This document shows positions 17,709 through 26,876 of a DNA stretch of 64,000 nucleotides, in pieces (within the stretch, counting starts at the first letter, position 1; every line of letters begins with the position of its first letter). Source of the stretch: Enterobacter oligotrophicus (lineage in GTDB: Bacteria; Pseudomonadota; Gammaproteobacteria; Enterobacterales; Enterobacteriaceae); the NCBI RefSeq assembly GCF_009176645.1, contig NZ_AP019007.1, forward strand, positions 2,542,001-2,606,000, written 5' to 3'. Below the pieces are notes generated by a model. The model saw only the letters and a list, made by a program, of their open reading frames with translations, ran no database searches and was not told the origin of the DNA. Position numbers and translations under genes: made by a program.

Positions 17709-18743
17709 TCAGTTCGCCATGCCGAGGCCGACGATGTTGGCGGCAATAATGATCACCACGCAACCCAGGCTCAGCACGCCCACCGGACGGCGTCCGGCGT
17801 TTTTCCACTCTTTGAGCACCAGCCCAACCAGCCCGCCGCACAGCACATAGAAGCTCATGTGCAGCATCCAGCTCATGTAGTCATACTGCGCCGGAATGCT
17901 GGCGTGGCCCCAGGCATAGAAGAAGAACTGCAGATACCACATCAGACCGCCCAGCGCTGAAAGCAGCACGTTGGTGATGATCAGCTGTTTTGCCAGTGAG
18001 AAGTCGGCTTTTACCGACAGGTTCTTCACTTTTGCCAGACGAATGAAGCAGAAGCCGAGGTTAACCAGTGCGCCGCCGCCCATGATCACCACATAGCTTG
18101 GCAGGGCAACGTATAATGGGTCGACGCCCAGCGCGGCGGCGGCCTCATGCATCGGTTTCGCCGCGTTCATGGCAAACGACATGCCCGCCGAGAAGATGCC
18201 GCACATCACCGCCAGCAGCAGGCCTTTCTTCAGATTGAACTCTTCGGCCTTGATGCCCATCTTGCGCTCTTTGAGCTGCCCCGCGCGGGTGACAATCCCC
18301 ACGCCGATCACCGCGACCAGCACGCCCAGCAGCGTCATGCGCCCGCCTTCGGTGTTGATCAGCACGTCGAAGTTGCCGTTGAGAATGGGCGTCATCAGCG
18401 TACCGACGATCAACGTAATGCCAATCGCGATGCCGATACCCATCGACATGCCGAGGTAGCGCATGGTGAGGCCGTAGTTGATGTTACCGATGCCCCACAT
18501 CGCGCCGAACAGGAAGACCGGCAGTAGGGTGGAGGCGTTAAAGGAGGAGAAATAGCCCCAAAAATCCGGGAGCAACATGGCGCTAATGGTCCACGGCAAA
18601 ATCAGCCATGACACCGTACCGCCAACGGACCACATGGTTTCCCATGACCAATGTTTAACCTTTTTAAACGGGGCATAGAAACAGGCTGCACTGGCTGCGC
18701 CTATCAAATGCCAGAAAATACCCATCGTAATCGCATGATTCAT
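17709..18743 (-). CDS. rhaT: L-rhamnose:proton symporter
   Basis: The 344-residue protein matches E. coli RhaT in length and spelling: [20 protein letters not shown] at the start, about ten membrane helices, and [16 protein letters not shown] in the first loop. It imports L-rhamnose with protons across the inner membrane. It is unrelated to the ATPase also called RhaT in rhizobia. Its presence beside a full ABC system gives two uptake routes in one locus. It converges on rhaR with no intervening base. Confidence 0.95.
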   Translation of the reverse strand: MNHAITMGIFWHLIGAASAACFYAPFKKVKHWSWETMWSVGGTVSWLILPWTISAMLLPDFWGYFSSFNASTLLPVFLFGAMWGIGNINYGLTMRYLGMSMGIGIAIGITLIVGTLMTPILNGNFDVLINTEGGRMTLLGVLVAVIGVGIVTRAGQLKERKMGIKAEEFNLKKGLLLAVMCGIFSAGMSFAMNAAKPMHEAAAALGVDPLYVALPSYVVIMGGGALVNLGFCFIRLAKVKNLSVKADFSLAKQLIITNVLLSALGGLMWYLQFFFYAWGHASIPAQYDYMSWMLHMSFYVLCGGLVGLVLKEWKNAGRRPVGVLSLGCVVIIIAANIVGLGMAN

Positions 18744-18937
18744 TTTTACATCCTCATCGTTTTTATAGTCGGTGGCTTCCCGCCGACTTGATGAGTGTAA
18801 AAATTAGGCGGTTTGGGAACCTTCAGAAGGTTGCCGCACTTTTGTTCCTGATGGCAATCAGCACGTTAACCGCGTGAGCAGACTCACAATTTCGGCATTA
18901 AGCGAAAAACGAATAACCTTATAAAAACTACGGCATT

Positions 18938-18956
18938 GATAATCATTTTCAATATC
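18938..18956 (+). promoter_or_regulatory. Fur box upstream of sodA
   Basis: GATAATCATTTTCAATATC matches 15 of 19 positions of the Fur consensus GATAATGATAATCATTATC. It lies 76 bases before sodA, a gene known to be Fur-repressed in E. coli. The rest of the 288-base gap between rhaT and sodA shows no gene. Confidence 0.75.
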
Positions 18957-19031
18957 ATTTAATTAACTATAATGAACCAACTGCTTACGCGGCATTAACA
19001 GCTGTGCCGCCCGACACTAATGGAGAGGATT

Positions 19032-19652
19032 ATGAGTTATACACTGCCATCCCTGCCGTATGCCTACGACGCACTGGAACCGCATTTCGACAAGCAGACG
19101 ATGGAAATCCATCACACTAAACACCACCAGACCTACGTGAACAATGCGAACGCCGCGCTGGAAAGCCTGCCAGAGTTCGCTAACCTGCCGGTTGAAGAGC
19201 TGATCACCAAACTGGATCAACTGCCAGCGGACAAGAAAACCGTTCTGCGTAACAACGCTGGCGGCCACGCTAACCACAGCCTGTTCTGGAAAGGCCTGAA
19301 AACCGGTACGACCCTGCAGGGCGACCTGAAAGCGGCTATCGAGCGCGACTTCGGTTCCGTAGATAACTTCAAAGCGGAATTCGAGAAAGCCGCTGCAACC
19401 CGTTTCGGTTCTGGCTGGGCGTGGCTGGTCCTGAAAGGCGACAAGCTGGCGGTGGTTTCTACCGCTAACCAGGACTCCCCGCTGATGGGTGAAGCGATCT
19501 CTGGCGTATCCGGCTTCCCAATCCTGGGCCTGGACGTGTGGGAACACGCTTACTACCTGAAGTTCCAGAACCGTCGCCCGGACTACATCAAAGCCTTCTG
19601 GGACGTGGTGAACTGGGACGAAGCAGCAGCGCGTTTCGCCGCTAAAAAATAA
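19032..19652 (+). CDS. sodA: Manganese superoxide dismutase
   Basis: The 206-residue protein has the E. coli SodA length and begins [20 protein letters not shown]. Metal ligands are His27 (MEIHHTKHH), a His in [10 protein letters not shown], and Asp and His in [10 protein letters not shown]. It converts superoxide to hydrogen peroxide and oxygen in the cytoplasm. ATG 19032 follows GGAGAGGAT; an upstream in-frame start at 19020 falls inside this ribosome site and is rejected. The upstream Fur box suggests iron control, with SoxRS control expected from E. coli. Confidence 0.97.
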   Translation: MSYTLPSLPYAYDALEPHFDKQTMEIHHTKHHQTYVNNANAALESLPEFANLPVEELITKLDQLPADKKTVLRNNAGGHANHSLFWKGLKTGTTLQGDLKAAIERDFGSVDNFKAEFEKAAATRFGSGWAWLVLKGDKLAVVSTANQDSPLMGEAISGVSGFPILGLDVWEHAYYLKFQNRRPDYIKAFWDVVNWDEAAARFAAKK

Positions 19653-19673
19653 GGTTGCATTGACGCCTGTGAG

Positions 19674-19701
19674 AAGCGAGTCTTATGACTCGCTTTTTTT
19701 G
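19674..19701 (+). terminator. sodA terminator
   Basis: AAGCGAGTC-TTAT-GACTCGCTT forms a nine-base stem followed by a run of T, 21 bases after the sodA stop. It is a strong intrinsic terminator. Confidence 0.9.
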
Positions 19702-19714
19702 TATCTGTATACCC

Positions 19715-19830
19715 GTCATACTTCAAGTTGCAGGTGCGTTGGCTGCGCTCGCTCACCCCAGTCACTTACTTGAGTAAGCTCCTGGGGATTCACTCTCTTG
19801 CCGCCTTCCTGCAACTCGAATTATTTAGGG
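19715..19830. repeat. MITE-like nested palindromic element between sodA and yiiM
   Basis: Terminal inverted repeats TTCAAGTTGCAGG (19722-19734) and CCTGCAACTCGAA (19808-19820) enclose a nested structure with CCCCAG/CTGGGG and CTTACTTGAGTAAG. The ATACTTCAAGTTGCAGG form recurs between genes in many enterobacteria, from memory. No protein is encoded. It occupies the site where E. coli has kdgT. Confidence 0.7.
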
Positions 19831-19847
19831 CATATAAAGGAGTTGCG

Positions 19848-20522
19848 ATGCATTACCCGGTGAATGTGTTTACAGGCAAGGTAAGGGAATACGACGGCAG
19901 CCGCCCAAGCGCCATCGCCAAAGTTCAGATTGACGGTGAGCTGACGTTAACCGACCTCGGGCTTGCGGGTGATGAGCAGGCCGAAAAGAAAATCCACGGC
20001 GGGCCGGAGCGCGCGCTGTGCCACTATCCTCGCGAGCACTATCAACACTGGATTTCTGAATTCCCCGAGCAGGCGGATCTGTTTGTCGCCCCCGCGTTTG
20101 GCGAGAACCTTTCGACGGAAGGGCTGACGGAGAAGAATGTCTTTATCGGCGATATCTACCGTTGGGGCGATGCCCTGATTCAGGTGACGCAGCCGCGCTC
20201 GCCGTGCTTCAAGCTCAACTACCATTTCGGTATTCAGGATATGTCTGCCCGGCTGCAAAATGCGGGCAAGACCGGCTGGCTGTACCGCGTGGTGCTGGCA
20301 GGGCAGGTGTCAGCGGACGCGCCGCTCGAACTGGCGTCGCGCCTGAGCGATGTCTCTGTGCATGAAGCCTGCGCGATTGCCTGGCATATGCCGTTTGACG
20401 ATGAGCAGTATCATCGCCTGCTGTCGGCGGCGGGGTTATCGACCAGCTGGACAAGAACGATGCAGAAGCGGCGTTTAAGCGGCAAGATCGAGAATAATTC
20501 GCGAAGATTGTGGGGAAAGTAG
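19848..20522 (+). CDS. yiiM: MOSC-domain protein YiiM, 6-hydroxylaminopurine reductase
   Basis: The 224-residue protein has a MOSC domain at about 20-165, with the conserved cysteine in QPRSPCFKL and the early GDEQAEKKIHGGPERALCHY motif, plus a C-terminal 3-alpha domain. E. coli YiiM binds molybdenum cofactor and detoxifies N-hydroxylated base analogues. ATG 19848 follows AAAGGAG; the frame extends further upstream only through the palindromic element. It is followed by a REP pair whose first hairpin with T-run probably terminates transcription. Confidence 0.92.
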   Translation: MHYPVNVFTGKVREYDGSRPSAIAKVQIDGELTLTDLGLAGDEQAEKKIHGGPERALCHYPREHYQHWISEFPEQADLFVAPAFGENLSTEGLTEKNVFIGDIYRWGDALIQVTQPRSPCFKLNYHFGIQDMSARLQNAGKTGWLYRVVLAGQVSADAPLELASRLSDVSVHEACAIAWHMPFDDEQYHRLLSAAGLSTSWTRTMQKRRLSGKIENNSRRLWGK

Positions 20523-20536
20523 CCCTCCGTAGAAAG

Positions 20537-20621
20537 TAGGCCGGGTAAGGGAAGCCGCCACCCGGCTTTTTTGCCTCTGCGCCTGTTATTGCCCGGTGGC
20601 GCTGCGCTTACCGGGCCTACA
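20537..20621. repeat. REP pair (BIME-like) after yiiM
   Basis: Two palindromes in opposite orientation: GCCGGGT...ACCCGGC at 20540-20566, followed by six T, and GCCCGGT...ACCGGGC at 20591-20616. The first may also end yiiM transcription. The pair lies between the convergent yiiM and cpxA. Confidence 0.85.
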
Positions 20622-20640
20622 ATACGGTGCCAGAGGAAAA

Positions 20641-22014
20641 CTAAGAACGCTTATACAACGGCAGCCACAGCGTTAACCGTAATCCGCCCAGCGGACTATC
20701 GTCAGCTTTCACCCAGCCACGGTGCTGCTGCATGGCGGTTTCAACAATCGCCAGACCCAGACCCGTACCGCCAGACTCACGGTCGCGCGCTTCGTCGGTA
20801 CGGTAGAATGGACGGAAAATCTGCTCGCGGTCTTCCGGGCTGACGCCAGGGCCGTCGTCGTCCACGATGATGGTGATCCCGTCTTTATCCACCGAAAACG
20901 CCACTTCAATCTTCGTATGTGAATAGCGCAGAGCGTTGCGCACGATATTCTCCAGCGCGCTCTCCAGCGTGTTAGGGTTACCGTACAGCGGCCACGGGCC
21001 CGGCGGGAAGTTGACGGTGAACGATTTGCCCATCTGTTCCGCTTCGAACGCCGCGTTGTCCAGCACCTCGTGCCACAAGTGGTTGGCTTTCACCGTTTCG
21101 CTTACCAGTGCGTTCTTCTGCTGATTGCGCGACATCACCAGCAGATCGTTGATCATGCTGTCCAGACGGTGCGCTTCCGTTTCAATGCGTTCCAGCTCTT
21201 TGCTTTCACCGCTGCGGCGGCGCAGTAATGCGGTGCCAAGCTGCAAACGTGTGAGCGGGGTGCGCAGTTCGTGGGAGATGTCTGACAGCAGACGTTGCTG
21301 CGCGGTCATCATGCGGTCAAGAGCAGAGACCATCTGGTTAAAGCTGGTTCCGGCGGCCAGGAACTCCTGCGGGCCGGATTCCAGTTCCGGATGCTGCCTC
21401 AGGTTGCCCTGCGCCACTTCGTCTGCTGCATTTTTCAGCTTACGCGCCGGTTTCGCCAGGCTCCACGCCAGCCATAACAGCAGTGGGGAACTGACCAGCA
21501 TGGTGACAATCAGCAGCAGGAGTGGGCGGTCAAACAGCAGGTTGATGAAGTCAGACTGGGAACTGCTCGCAGGACGAATCAGATAGAGCTGATAATTATC
21601 TTCCCCATCTCTTACGGAGAAGGGGCCTACCATCTCTACCCGACCATATTTCTTTTTCTGGGGGTGATCGGCATTATCCGCCTGACCTATGAAGTTGCGG
21701 ATAATCTGCATTTCATTGCGATCGGCCCCGATAACGCGGCCTTCGCTGGTGACCAGCAGCAGGCGTTGTCCGGGCGGTGCCCACTTGTCGATAGCGCGAA
21801 ACAGCCTGCGCCACCACATTAAATCGTTCGGCGGATCGTTTGCCAGCTCGGCTTCCACGTGCTGCTCGATCATCACGCCCTGACGTTGCTCGCTGTCGAG
21901 CAGTTCCGTCATCTGGCGTGAGTCGAGTTTTGGCAACATCAGTACGAGCATTAAAACCAGTGCCAGCGTCAGCCAGAAGATGGCGAAGATGCGGGCGGTT
22001 AAGCTGCCTATCAT
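20641..22014 (-). CDS. cpxA: Envelope-stress sensor histidine kinase CpxA
   Basis: The 457-residue inner-membrane protein has an N-terminal membrane helix, a periplasmic sensor domain (about 30-165), a second helix, HAMP, and a kinase core. The phospho-accepting His is in DISHELRTPLTRLQ and the ATP lid in GTGLGLAIVETAMQQH. It phosphorylates CpxR on envelope protein misfolding and is held off by CpxP. It overlaps the cpxR stop by four bases (ATGA). Length equals E. coli CpxA. Confidence 0.97.
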   Translation of the reverse strand: MIGSLTARIFAIFWLTLALVLMLVLMLPKLDSRQMTELLDSEQRQGVMIEQHVEAELANDPPNDLMWWRRLFRAIDKWAPPGQRLLLVTSEGRVIGADRNEMQIIRNFIGQADNADHPQKKKYGRVEMVGPFSVRDGEDNYQLYLIRPASSSQSDFINLLFDRPLLLLIVTMLVSSPLLLWLAWSLAKPARKLKNAADEVAQGNLRQHPELESGPQEFLAAGTSFNQMVSALDRMMTAQQRLLSDISHELRTPLTRLQLGTALLRRRSGESKELERIETEAHRLDSMINDLLVMSRNQQKNALVSETVKANHLWHEVLDNAAFEAEQMGKSFTVNFPPGPWPLYGNPNTLESALENIVRNALRYSHTKIEVAFSVDKDGITIIVDDDGPGVSPEDREQIFRPFYRTDEARDRESGGTGLGLAIVETAMQQHRGWVKADDSPLGGLRLTLWLPLYKRS

Positions 22015-22709
22015 GAAGCGGAAACCATCAGATAACCGCGACCACGCAGAGTTTTAAACCACGGATGACCGTCTTTACGCTCCGGCAGCTTACGGCGCAG
22101 GTTCGAGATATGCATGTCAATGGCGCGGTCAAACGGCGTGAGGCGTTTGCCCAGCACTTCCTGACTTAAATGTTCACGCGATACCACCTGGCCGAGATGC
22201 TGCGCCAGCAGATAAAGCAGGGTGAACTCGGTGCCGGTCAGTTCCAGCGTTTCGCCGTCGAAGCTCGCCTCCTGACGGCCTGGGTTCAGGCTCAGGGAGT
22301 CCACTTCCAGCGTGGGTGAGCTGTTGTCAGTATTCTGCTGCTGTTCGCTCCAGTGAGAACGACGCAGGATAGCGCGAATGCGGGCAACCAGTTCACGGTC
22401 GTTGAATGGCTTAGGTAAATAGTCATCCGCGCCCAGCTCAAGGCCAAGTACACGGTCTAATTCGCTGCCGCGTGCGGTCAGCATAATAACGGGGGTCTGG
22501 TGTGTCTGGCGAAGCTCTTTCAGCGTATCAATGCCGTTTTTCTTTGGCATCATGACGTCGAGCAAAAGTAAATCGATGCTGTCGTCAAGGAGACTCAGCG
22601 CCTGCTCGCCATCGTGGGCAACCAGAACGTTGAAACCTTCCATGTCGAGCAACTCCTTTAAAAGGGATGTGAGCTCTCGGTCATCATCAACTAACAGGAT
22701 TTTATTCAT
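22011..22709 (-). CDS. cpxR: Envelope-stress response regulator CpxR
   Basis: The 232-residue OmpR-family regulator has a receiver domain with acidic residues D8-D10 and phospho-acceptor D51 (LLLLDVMMPKKNG), and a C-terminal winged helix ending TLRGRGYLMVSAS. It binds GTAAA-N5-GTAAA boxes, one of which lies in the shared upstream region with cpxP. It is first in the cpxRA operon and divergent from cpxP, as in E. coli. Confidence 0.97.
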   Translation of the reverse strand: MNKILLVDDDRELTSLLKELLDMEGFNVLVAHDGEQALSLLDDSIDLLLLDVMMPKKNGIDTLKELRQTHQTPVIMLTARGSELDRVLGLELGADDYLPKPFNDRELVARIRAILRRSHWSEQQQNTDNSSPTLEVDSLSLNPGRQEASFDGETLELTGTEFTLLYLLAQHLGQVVSREHLSQEVLGKRLTPFDRAIDMHISNLRRKLPERKDGHPWFKTLRGRGYLMVSAS

Positions 22710-22764
22710 TGTTTAAATACCTCCGAGGCAGAAATTACGACATCAAGGCTATCTAATCCATGAC

Positions 22765-22779
22765 TTTACGTTGTTTTAC
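22765..22779. promoter_or_regulatory. CpxR box between cpxR and cpxP
   Basis: TTTAC-GTTGT-TTTAC (GTAAA-N5-GTAAA on the other strand) is a perfect CpxR consensus. It lies 56 bases upstream of cpxR and 81 upstream of cpxP, so it can serve autoregulation and strong cpxP induction. Confidence 0.88.
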
Positions 22780-22859
22780 ACCCCCTGACGCATGTTTGCA
22801 GCCTGAATCGTAGACTGTCTCTCGTTGAATCGCGACACGAAAGATTTTGGGAGCAAGTG

Positions 22860-23366
22860 ATGCGCAAAGTTACCGCTGCCGTCATGGCCTCAACGCTGGC
22901 GTTCAGTGCGTTTAGCCAGGCTGCTGTAGCTATCATCGGCGATAACGGTTCCTCACAAGAGGGCGCAACGCAGCACAGCAGCCAAAGCCATATGTTCGAC
23001 GGCATAAGTTTAACCGAACATCAGCGTCAACAGATGCGAGATCTGATGCAGAGGGCAAGACACGACCAGCCTCCTGTTAATGTTAGCGAAATGGAGACAA
23101 TGCATCGCCTTGTCACCGCAGAAAATTTTGACGAAAGCGCTGTACGCGCTCAGGCAGAAAAAATGGCACAGGAACAGGTTGCCCGCCAGGTAGAGATGGC
23201 GAAGGTCCGCAACCAGATGTTCCATCTGCTTTCGCCCGAGCAGCAAGCGGTTTTGAACGAGAAACACCAGCAACGGATGGACCAGTTGCGTGAGGTTGCA
23301 CGGATGCAGCGAAGCTCAGAAACGACGCTTTTTAGTAGCAATAGCAGTACCCGTAGTAACCAGTAA
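22860..23366 (+). CDS. cpxP: Periplasmic adaptor and Cpx inhibitor CpxP
   Basis: The 168-residue protein begins [22 protein letters not shown], a signal peptide, and has two LTxxQ motifs ([13 protein letters not shown] and [11 protein letters not shown]). It forms an antiparallel helical dimer in the periplasm that dampens CpxA and helps DegP degrade misfolded proteins. ATG 22860 was chosen over the adjacent GTG at 22857. Its mRNA 3' end carries the CpxQ sRNA. Confidence 0.95.
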   Translation: MRKVTAAVMASTLAFSAFSQAAVAIIGDNGSSQEGATQHSSQSHMFDGISLTEHQRQQMRDLMQRARHDQPPVNVSEMETMHRLVTAENFDESAVRAQAEKMAQEQVARQVEMAKVRNQMFHLLSPEQQAVLNEKHQQRMDQLREVARMQRSSETTLFSSNSSTRSNQ

Positions 23367-23372
23367 ACCCTG

Positions 23373-23430
23373 TTTTCCTTGCCATAGACACCATCCCTGT
23401 CTTCCCCCACATGATGTGGGGGTTTTTTTT
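23373..23430 (+). ncRNA. cpxQ: CpxQ small RNA from the cpxP 3' UTR
   Basis: The segment begins TTTTCCTTGCCATAGACACC and ends in the hairpin CCCCCACATGATGTGGGGG with a run of eight T. This agrees, from memory, with CpxQ of Salmonella and E. coli, an Hfq-bound RNA of about 58 bases released from cpxP mRNA by RNase E that represses inner-membrane protein genes. The hairpin doubles as the cpxP terminator. The processing point is inferred by alignment. Confidence 0.85.
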
Positions 23431-23519
23431 GCCCTTCGTTCAGGTTTGTTAACCGTTTATTCATCCTTTGACTCCGCAACCATCCGTTATACTAGCGCCA
23501 TGGCATGACAGGAGTGTTT

Positions 23520-24413
23520 ATGAATCAATCCTATGGACGGCTGGTAAGCCGGGCCGCAATCGCCGCGACGGTAATGGCGTCGTGTTTGCTGATCATTAAA
23601 ATTTTCGCGTGGTGGTACACCGGCTCGGTCAGTATTCTGGCGGCACTGGTGGACTCGCTGGTGGATATTGCCGCCTCGCTGACCAACCTGCTGGTGGTGC
23701 GCTACTCGCTGCAACCGGCCGATGAAGAGCACACGTTTGGGCATGGCAAGGCAGAATCGCTGGCGGCGCTGGCGCAAAGCATGTTTATTTCCGGCTCCGC
23801 GCTGTTCCTCTTTTTGACCGGCATTCAGCATCTTGTCTCGCCGTCGCCGATGAACGATCCGGGCGTCGGCGTGGTGGTTACGGTGATTGCACTTATAAGC
23901 ACACTTGTTCTGGTAACGTTCCAGCGCTGGGTGGTGCGCAAAACGCAAAGCCAGGCTGTACGGGCAGATATGCTTCATTATCAGTCTGATGTTATGATGA
24001 ATGGCGCTATTCTTATTGCGCTCGGTCTGGCCTGGTATGGCTGGCATCGCGCCGATGCGTTGTTTGCGTTAGGAATTGGCATCTATATTTTATACAGTGC
24101 GTTACGGATGGGGTACGAGGCGGTGCAATCGCTTCTGGATCGCGCCCTTCCGGACGCAGAACGTGATGAAATTTTTGCTATCGTGAACCACTGGCCGGGC
24201 GTCAGTGGAGCCCACGATCTTCGTACGCGGCAGTCAGGGCCGACCCGCTTTATACAGATTCATATAGAAATGGAAGACAACTTGCCGCTGGTTCAGGCTC
24301 ACGTCATTGCTGAGCAGGTCGAGCAGGCGATTTTGCAGCGTTTTCCTGGTTCAGACGTCATTATTCACCAGGACCCCTGCTCGGTTGTACCCGGACATGT
24401 TCAGCTTTCGTAA
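23520..24413 (+). CDS. fieF: Cation-efflux pump FieF (ferrous iron and zinc)
   Basis: The 297-residue cation diffusion facilitator (E. coli FieF/YiiP, 300 residues) starts [20 protein letters not shown]. It has six membrane helices, with metal-site Asp residues in [10 protein letters not shown] and HYQSDVMMN, and a C-terminal cytoplasmic domain with further His ligands ([13 protein letters not shown]). It exports Fe2+ and Zn2+ by proton antiport in the inner membrane. ATG 23520 is preceded by AGGAG; an earlier in-frame start five codons upstream is rejected. Confidence 0.95.
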   Translation: MNQSYGRLVSRAAIAATVMASCLLIIKIFAWWYTGSVSILAALVDSLVDIAASLTNLLVVRYSLQPADEEHTFGHGKAESLAALAQSMFISGSALFLFLTGIQHLVSPSPMNDPGVGVVVTVIALISTLVLVTFQRWVVRKTQSQAVRADMLHYQSDVMMNGAILIALGLAWYGWHRADALFALGIGIYILYSALRMGYEAVQSLLDRALPDAERDEIFAIVNHWPGVSGAHDLRTRQSGPTRFIQIHIEMEDNLPLVQAHVIAEQVEQAILQRFPGSDVIIHQDPCSVVPGHVQLS

Positions 24414-24587
24414 TTCGTTGTAAAAAAGTGAGCCAGGCCAGCATTTTGTGTATAAATTACCGCCATTTGGTCTGACCTGAATCAATTCAGCTGGAAGCGA
24501 TTGATATACTATTTGCAGTATTCGTTGGTCGAACAGTTTCTTCCGGCAACAGATTTCAATTTTGCATTCCTAAGTTCAGAGGTAGTC

Positions 24588-25550
24588 ATGATTAAGAAAA
24601 TCGGTGTGTTGACAAGCGGCGGTGATGCGCCGGGCATGAACGCGGCAATTCGTGGGGTTGTCCGTGCAGCCCTGACGGAAGGTCTGGAAGTTTTTGGTAT
24701 CTATGACGGTTACCTGGGTCTGTACGAAGACCGTATGGTTCAACTGGACCGCTACAGCGTGTCTGACATGATCAACCGTGGCGGCACCTTCCTGGGTTCT
24801 GCGCGCTTCCCGGAATTCCGTGACGAACACGTTCGTGAAGTGGCTATCGAGAACATGAAAAAACGCGGCCTGGACGCACTGGTTGTTATCGGTGGTGACG
24901 GTTCATACATGGGTGCGAAACGTCTGACCGAAATGGGCTTCCCGTGCATCGGTCTGCCAGGCACCATTGATAACGACATCAAAGGCACTGACTACACTAT
25001 CGGCTTCTTTACCGCGCTGGGTACGGTTGTTGAAGCGATTGACCGTCTGCGTGACACCTCTTCTTCCCACCAGCGTATTTCCATCGTAGAAGTGATGGGC
25101 CGTTACTGTGGCGACCTGACGCTGGCTGCGGCCATTGCGGGCGGCTGCGAGTTCATCGTAGTGCCAGAAGTCGAATTCAGCCGTGAAGATCTGGTTGCTG
25201 AAATCAAAGCCGGTATCGCGAAAGGTAAAAAACACGCCATCGTAGCTATCACCGAGCACATCTGTGACGTTGACGAGCTGGCGAAGTACATCGAAACCGA
25301 AACCAAGCGCGAAACCCGCGCGACCGTGCTGGGCCACATCCAGCGTGGCGGTTCCCCTGGCCCGTACGACCGTATCCTGGCGTCCCGCATGGGCGCATAT
25401 GCTATCGATCTGCTGCTGCAGGGGCACGGCGGCCGTTGCGTCGGTATTCAGAACGAAAAACTGGTTCACCATGACATCATCGATGCGATTGAAAACATGA
25501 AGCGTCCGTTCAAAGGTGACTGGCTGGACTGCGCGAAAAAACTGTACTGA
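24588..25550 (+). CDS. pfkA: 6-phosphofructokinase I
   Basis: The 320-residue product equals E. coli PfkA in length and begins [20 protein letters not shown], the ATP site. The GGDGSYMG motif is near residue 102 and catalytic Asp127 is in GTIDNDI. It phosphorylates fructose 6-phosphate in glycolysis and is activated by ADP and inhibited by PEP. The frame is open 29 codons upstream, but ATG 24588 after AGAGGTAG gives the conserved length. A strong terminator follows. Confidence 0.97.
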   Translation: MIKKIGVLTSGGDAPGMNAAIRGVVRAALTEGLEVFGIYDGYLGLYEDRMVQLDRYSVSDMINRGGTFLGSARFPEFRDEHVREVAIENMKKRGLDALVVIGGDGSYMGAKRLTEMGFPCIGLPGTIDNDIKGTDYTIGFFTALGTVVEAIDRLRDTSSSHQRISIVEVMGRYCGDLTLAAAIAGGCEFIVVPEVEFSREDLVAEIKAGIAKGKKHAIVAITEHICDVDELAKYIETETKRETRATVLGHIQRGGSPGPYDRILASRMGAYAIDLLLQGHGGRCVGIQNEKLVHHDIIDAIENMKRPFKGDWLDCAKKLY

Positions 25551-25585
25551 TCGGCTCTTTTGCCCGGTGGCGGCAAGGTAAATGC

Positions 25586-25616
25586 AAAACGGTAACCCTT
25601 GGGTTACCGTTTTTTA
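25586..25616 (+). terminator. pfkA terminator
   Basis: AAAACGGTAACCC-TT-GGGTTACCGTTTT is a perfect 13-base stem followed by T-rich sequence, 36 bases after the pfkA stop. Confidence 0.92.
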
Positions 25617-25624
25617 TGTTTGCT

Positions 25625-25658
25625 CCCTCTCCCGTGGGAGAGGGGGGGGGGTGAGGGC
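25625..25658. repeat. GC-rich palindrome, family copy 4, with a 10-G run
   Basis: CCCTCTCCC-GT-GGGAGAGGG is followed by an extended G tract (ten consecutive G) and TGAGGGC. It lies between pfkA and sbp. Confidence 0.8.
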
Positions 25659-25783
25659 ATAAGGTCGCTCCTGTCCCTCTTTTTATTCCTCCTTGTTATA
25701 GCCAATCTTTTTTTATTCTTTAATCATTGGTTCCCTTTCTGGCACGCTGCATTCATCAAAACACTACATAAGAGAGCTGGGCG

Positions 25784-26773
25784 ATGAATAAATGGGGCGT
25801 GGGTTTAACATTATTGCTGGCATCGACCAGCGTTCTGGCTAAGGACATCCAGTTACTGAACGTGTCATACGACCCGACGCGTGAGCTGTACGATCAATAC
25901 AACAAAGCGTTTGCGGCGCACTGGAAACAGGAAACCGGCGACAATGTGGTGATTCGCCAGTCTCATGGCGGCTCAGGCAAACAGGCAACGTCTGTTATTA
26001 ACGGCATTGAAGCTGACGTGGTGACTCTGGCGCTGGCCTACGACGTAGACGCGATTGCGGAGCGCGGCCGTATTGATAAAAACTGGATCAAACGTCTGCC
26101 GGACAACTCTGCTCCATACACCTCGACCATCGTTTTCCTGGTGCGTAAAGGCAACCCGAAACAAATTCATGACTGGAACGACCTGATTAAGCCGGGCGTC
26201 TCGGTCATCACTCCGAACCCGAAAAGCTCTGGTGGCGCACGCTGGAACTATCTGGCCGCCTGGGGCTACGCCCTGCACCACAACAACGGCGATCAGGCGA
26301 AAGCTCAGGAGTTCGTGAAAGCGCTGTTTAAAAACGTGGAAGTGCTGGATTCCGGCGCACGTGGTGCAACCAATACCTTCGTTGAGCGCGGCATTGGTGA
26401 CGTGCTGATCGCCTGGGAAAATGAAGCCCTGCTGGCGACGAATGAGCTGGGTAAAGACAAGTTTGAGATCGTCACCCCGAGCGAATCTATCCTCGCCGAG
26501 CCGACTGTCTCCATCGTCGACAAAGTGGTTGAGAAGAAAGAGACCAAAGCGGTGGCTGAAGCGTACCTGAAGTATCTCTACTCTCCGGAAGGCCAGGAAA
26601 TTGCGGCGAAAAACTTCTATCGCCCACGTGATCCGGCTGTGGCGAAGAAATACGAGAACGCCTACCCGAAACTGAAACTCTTTACCATTGATGAGGAGTT
26701 TGGTGGCTGGACAAAAGCGCAGAAAGAGCACTTCTCTAACGGCGGTACTTTCGACCAGATCAGCAAGCGCTAA
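25784..26773 (+). CDS. sbp: Periplasmic sulfate-binding protein
   Basis: The 329-residue protein (E. coli Sbp length) has a signal peptide [19 protein letters not shown]. The mature part starts [17 protein letters not shown], with the family's sulfate-site segments SHGGSGKQ and [13 protein letters not shown]. It delivers sulfate or thiosulfate to the CysTWA importer, whose genes are elsewhere. CysB control is expected but no site was recognised. A rho-independent terminator follows. Confidence 0.96.
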   Translation: MNKWGVGLTLLLASTSVLAKDIQLLNVSYDPTRELYDQYNKAFAAHWKQETGDNVVIRQSHGGSGKQATSVINGIEADVVTLALAYDVDAIAERGRIDKNWIKRLPDNSAPYTSTIVFLVRKGNPKQIHDWNDLIKPGVSVITPNPKSSGGARWNYLAAWGYALHHNNGDQAKAQEFVKALFKNVEVLDSGARGATNTFVERGIGDVLIAWENEALLATNELGKDKFEIVTPSESILAEPTVSIVDKVVEKKETKAVAEAYLKYLYSPEGQEIAAKNFYRPRDPAVAKKYENAYPKLKLFTIDEEFGGWTKAQKEHFSNGGTFDQISKR

Positions 26774-26791
26774 GCGTTTACGCAAAAATAG

Positions 26792-26821
26792 CCCGGTGTG
26801 AGAAATCCGCCGGGTTTTTTA
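26792..26821 (+). terminator. sbp terminator
   Basis: CCCGGTG and CGCCGGG pair around a nine-base loop and are followed by six T, 18 bases after the sbp stop. Confidence 0.85.
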
Positions 26822-26876
26822 TTTGGTCATCATTTTGCGTTACTCTTTCGCTTCTGACGAAAACAGGGAACGCGTT

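Noticed and set aside
19715..19830. Insertion sequence remnant
   Set aside because: No transposase fragment is encoded in any frame. The structure fits a non-coding palindromic element better.
25641..25652. Poly-G run as a phase-variation switch
   Set aside because: It lies in an intergenic palindrome far from the sbp promoter and in no reading frame; no switching target is visible.
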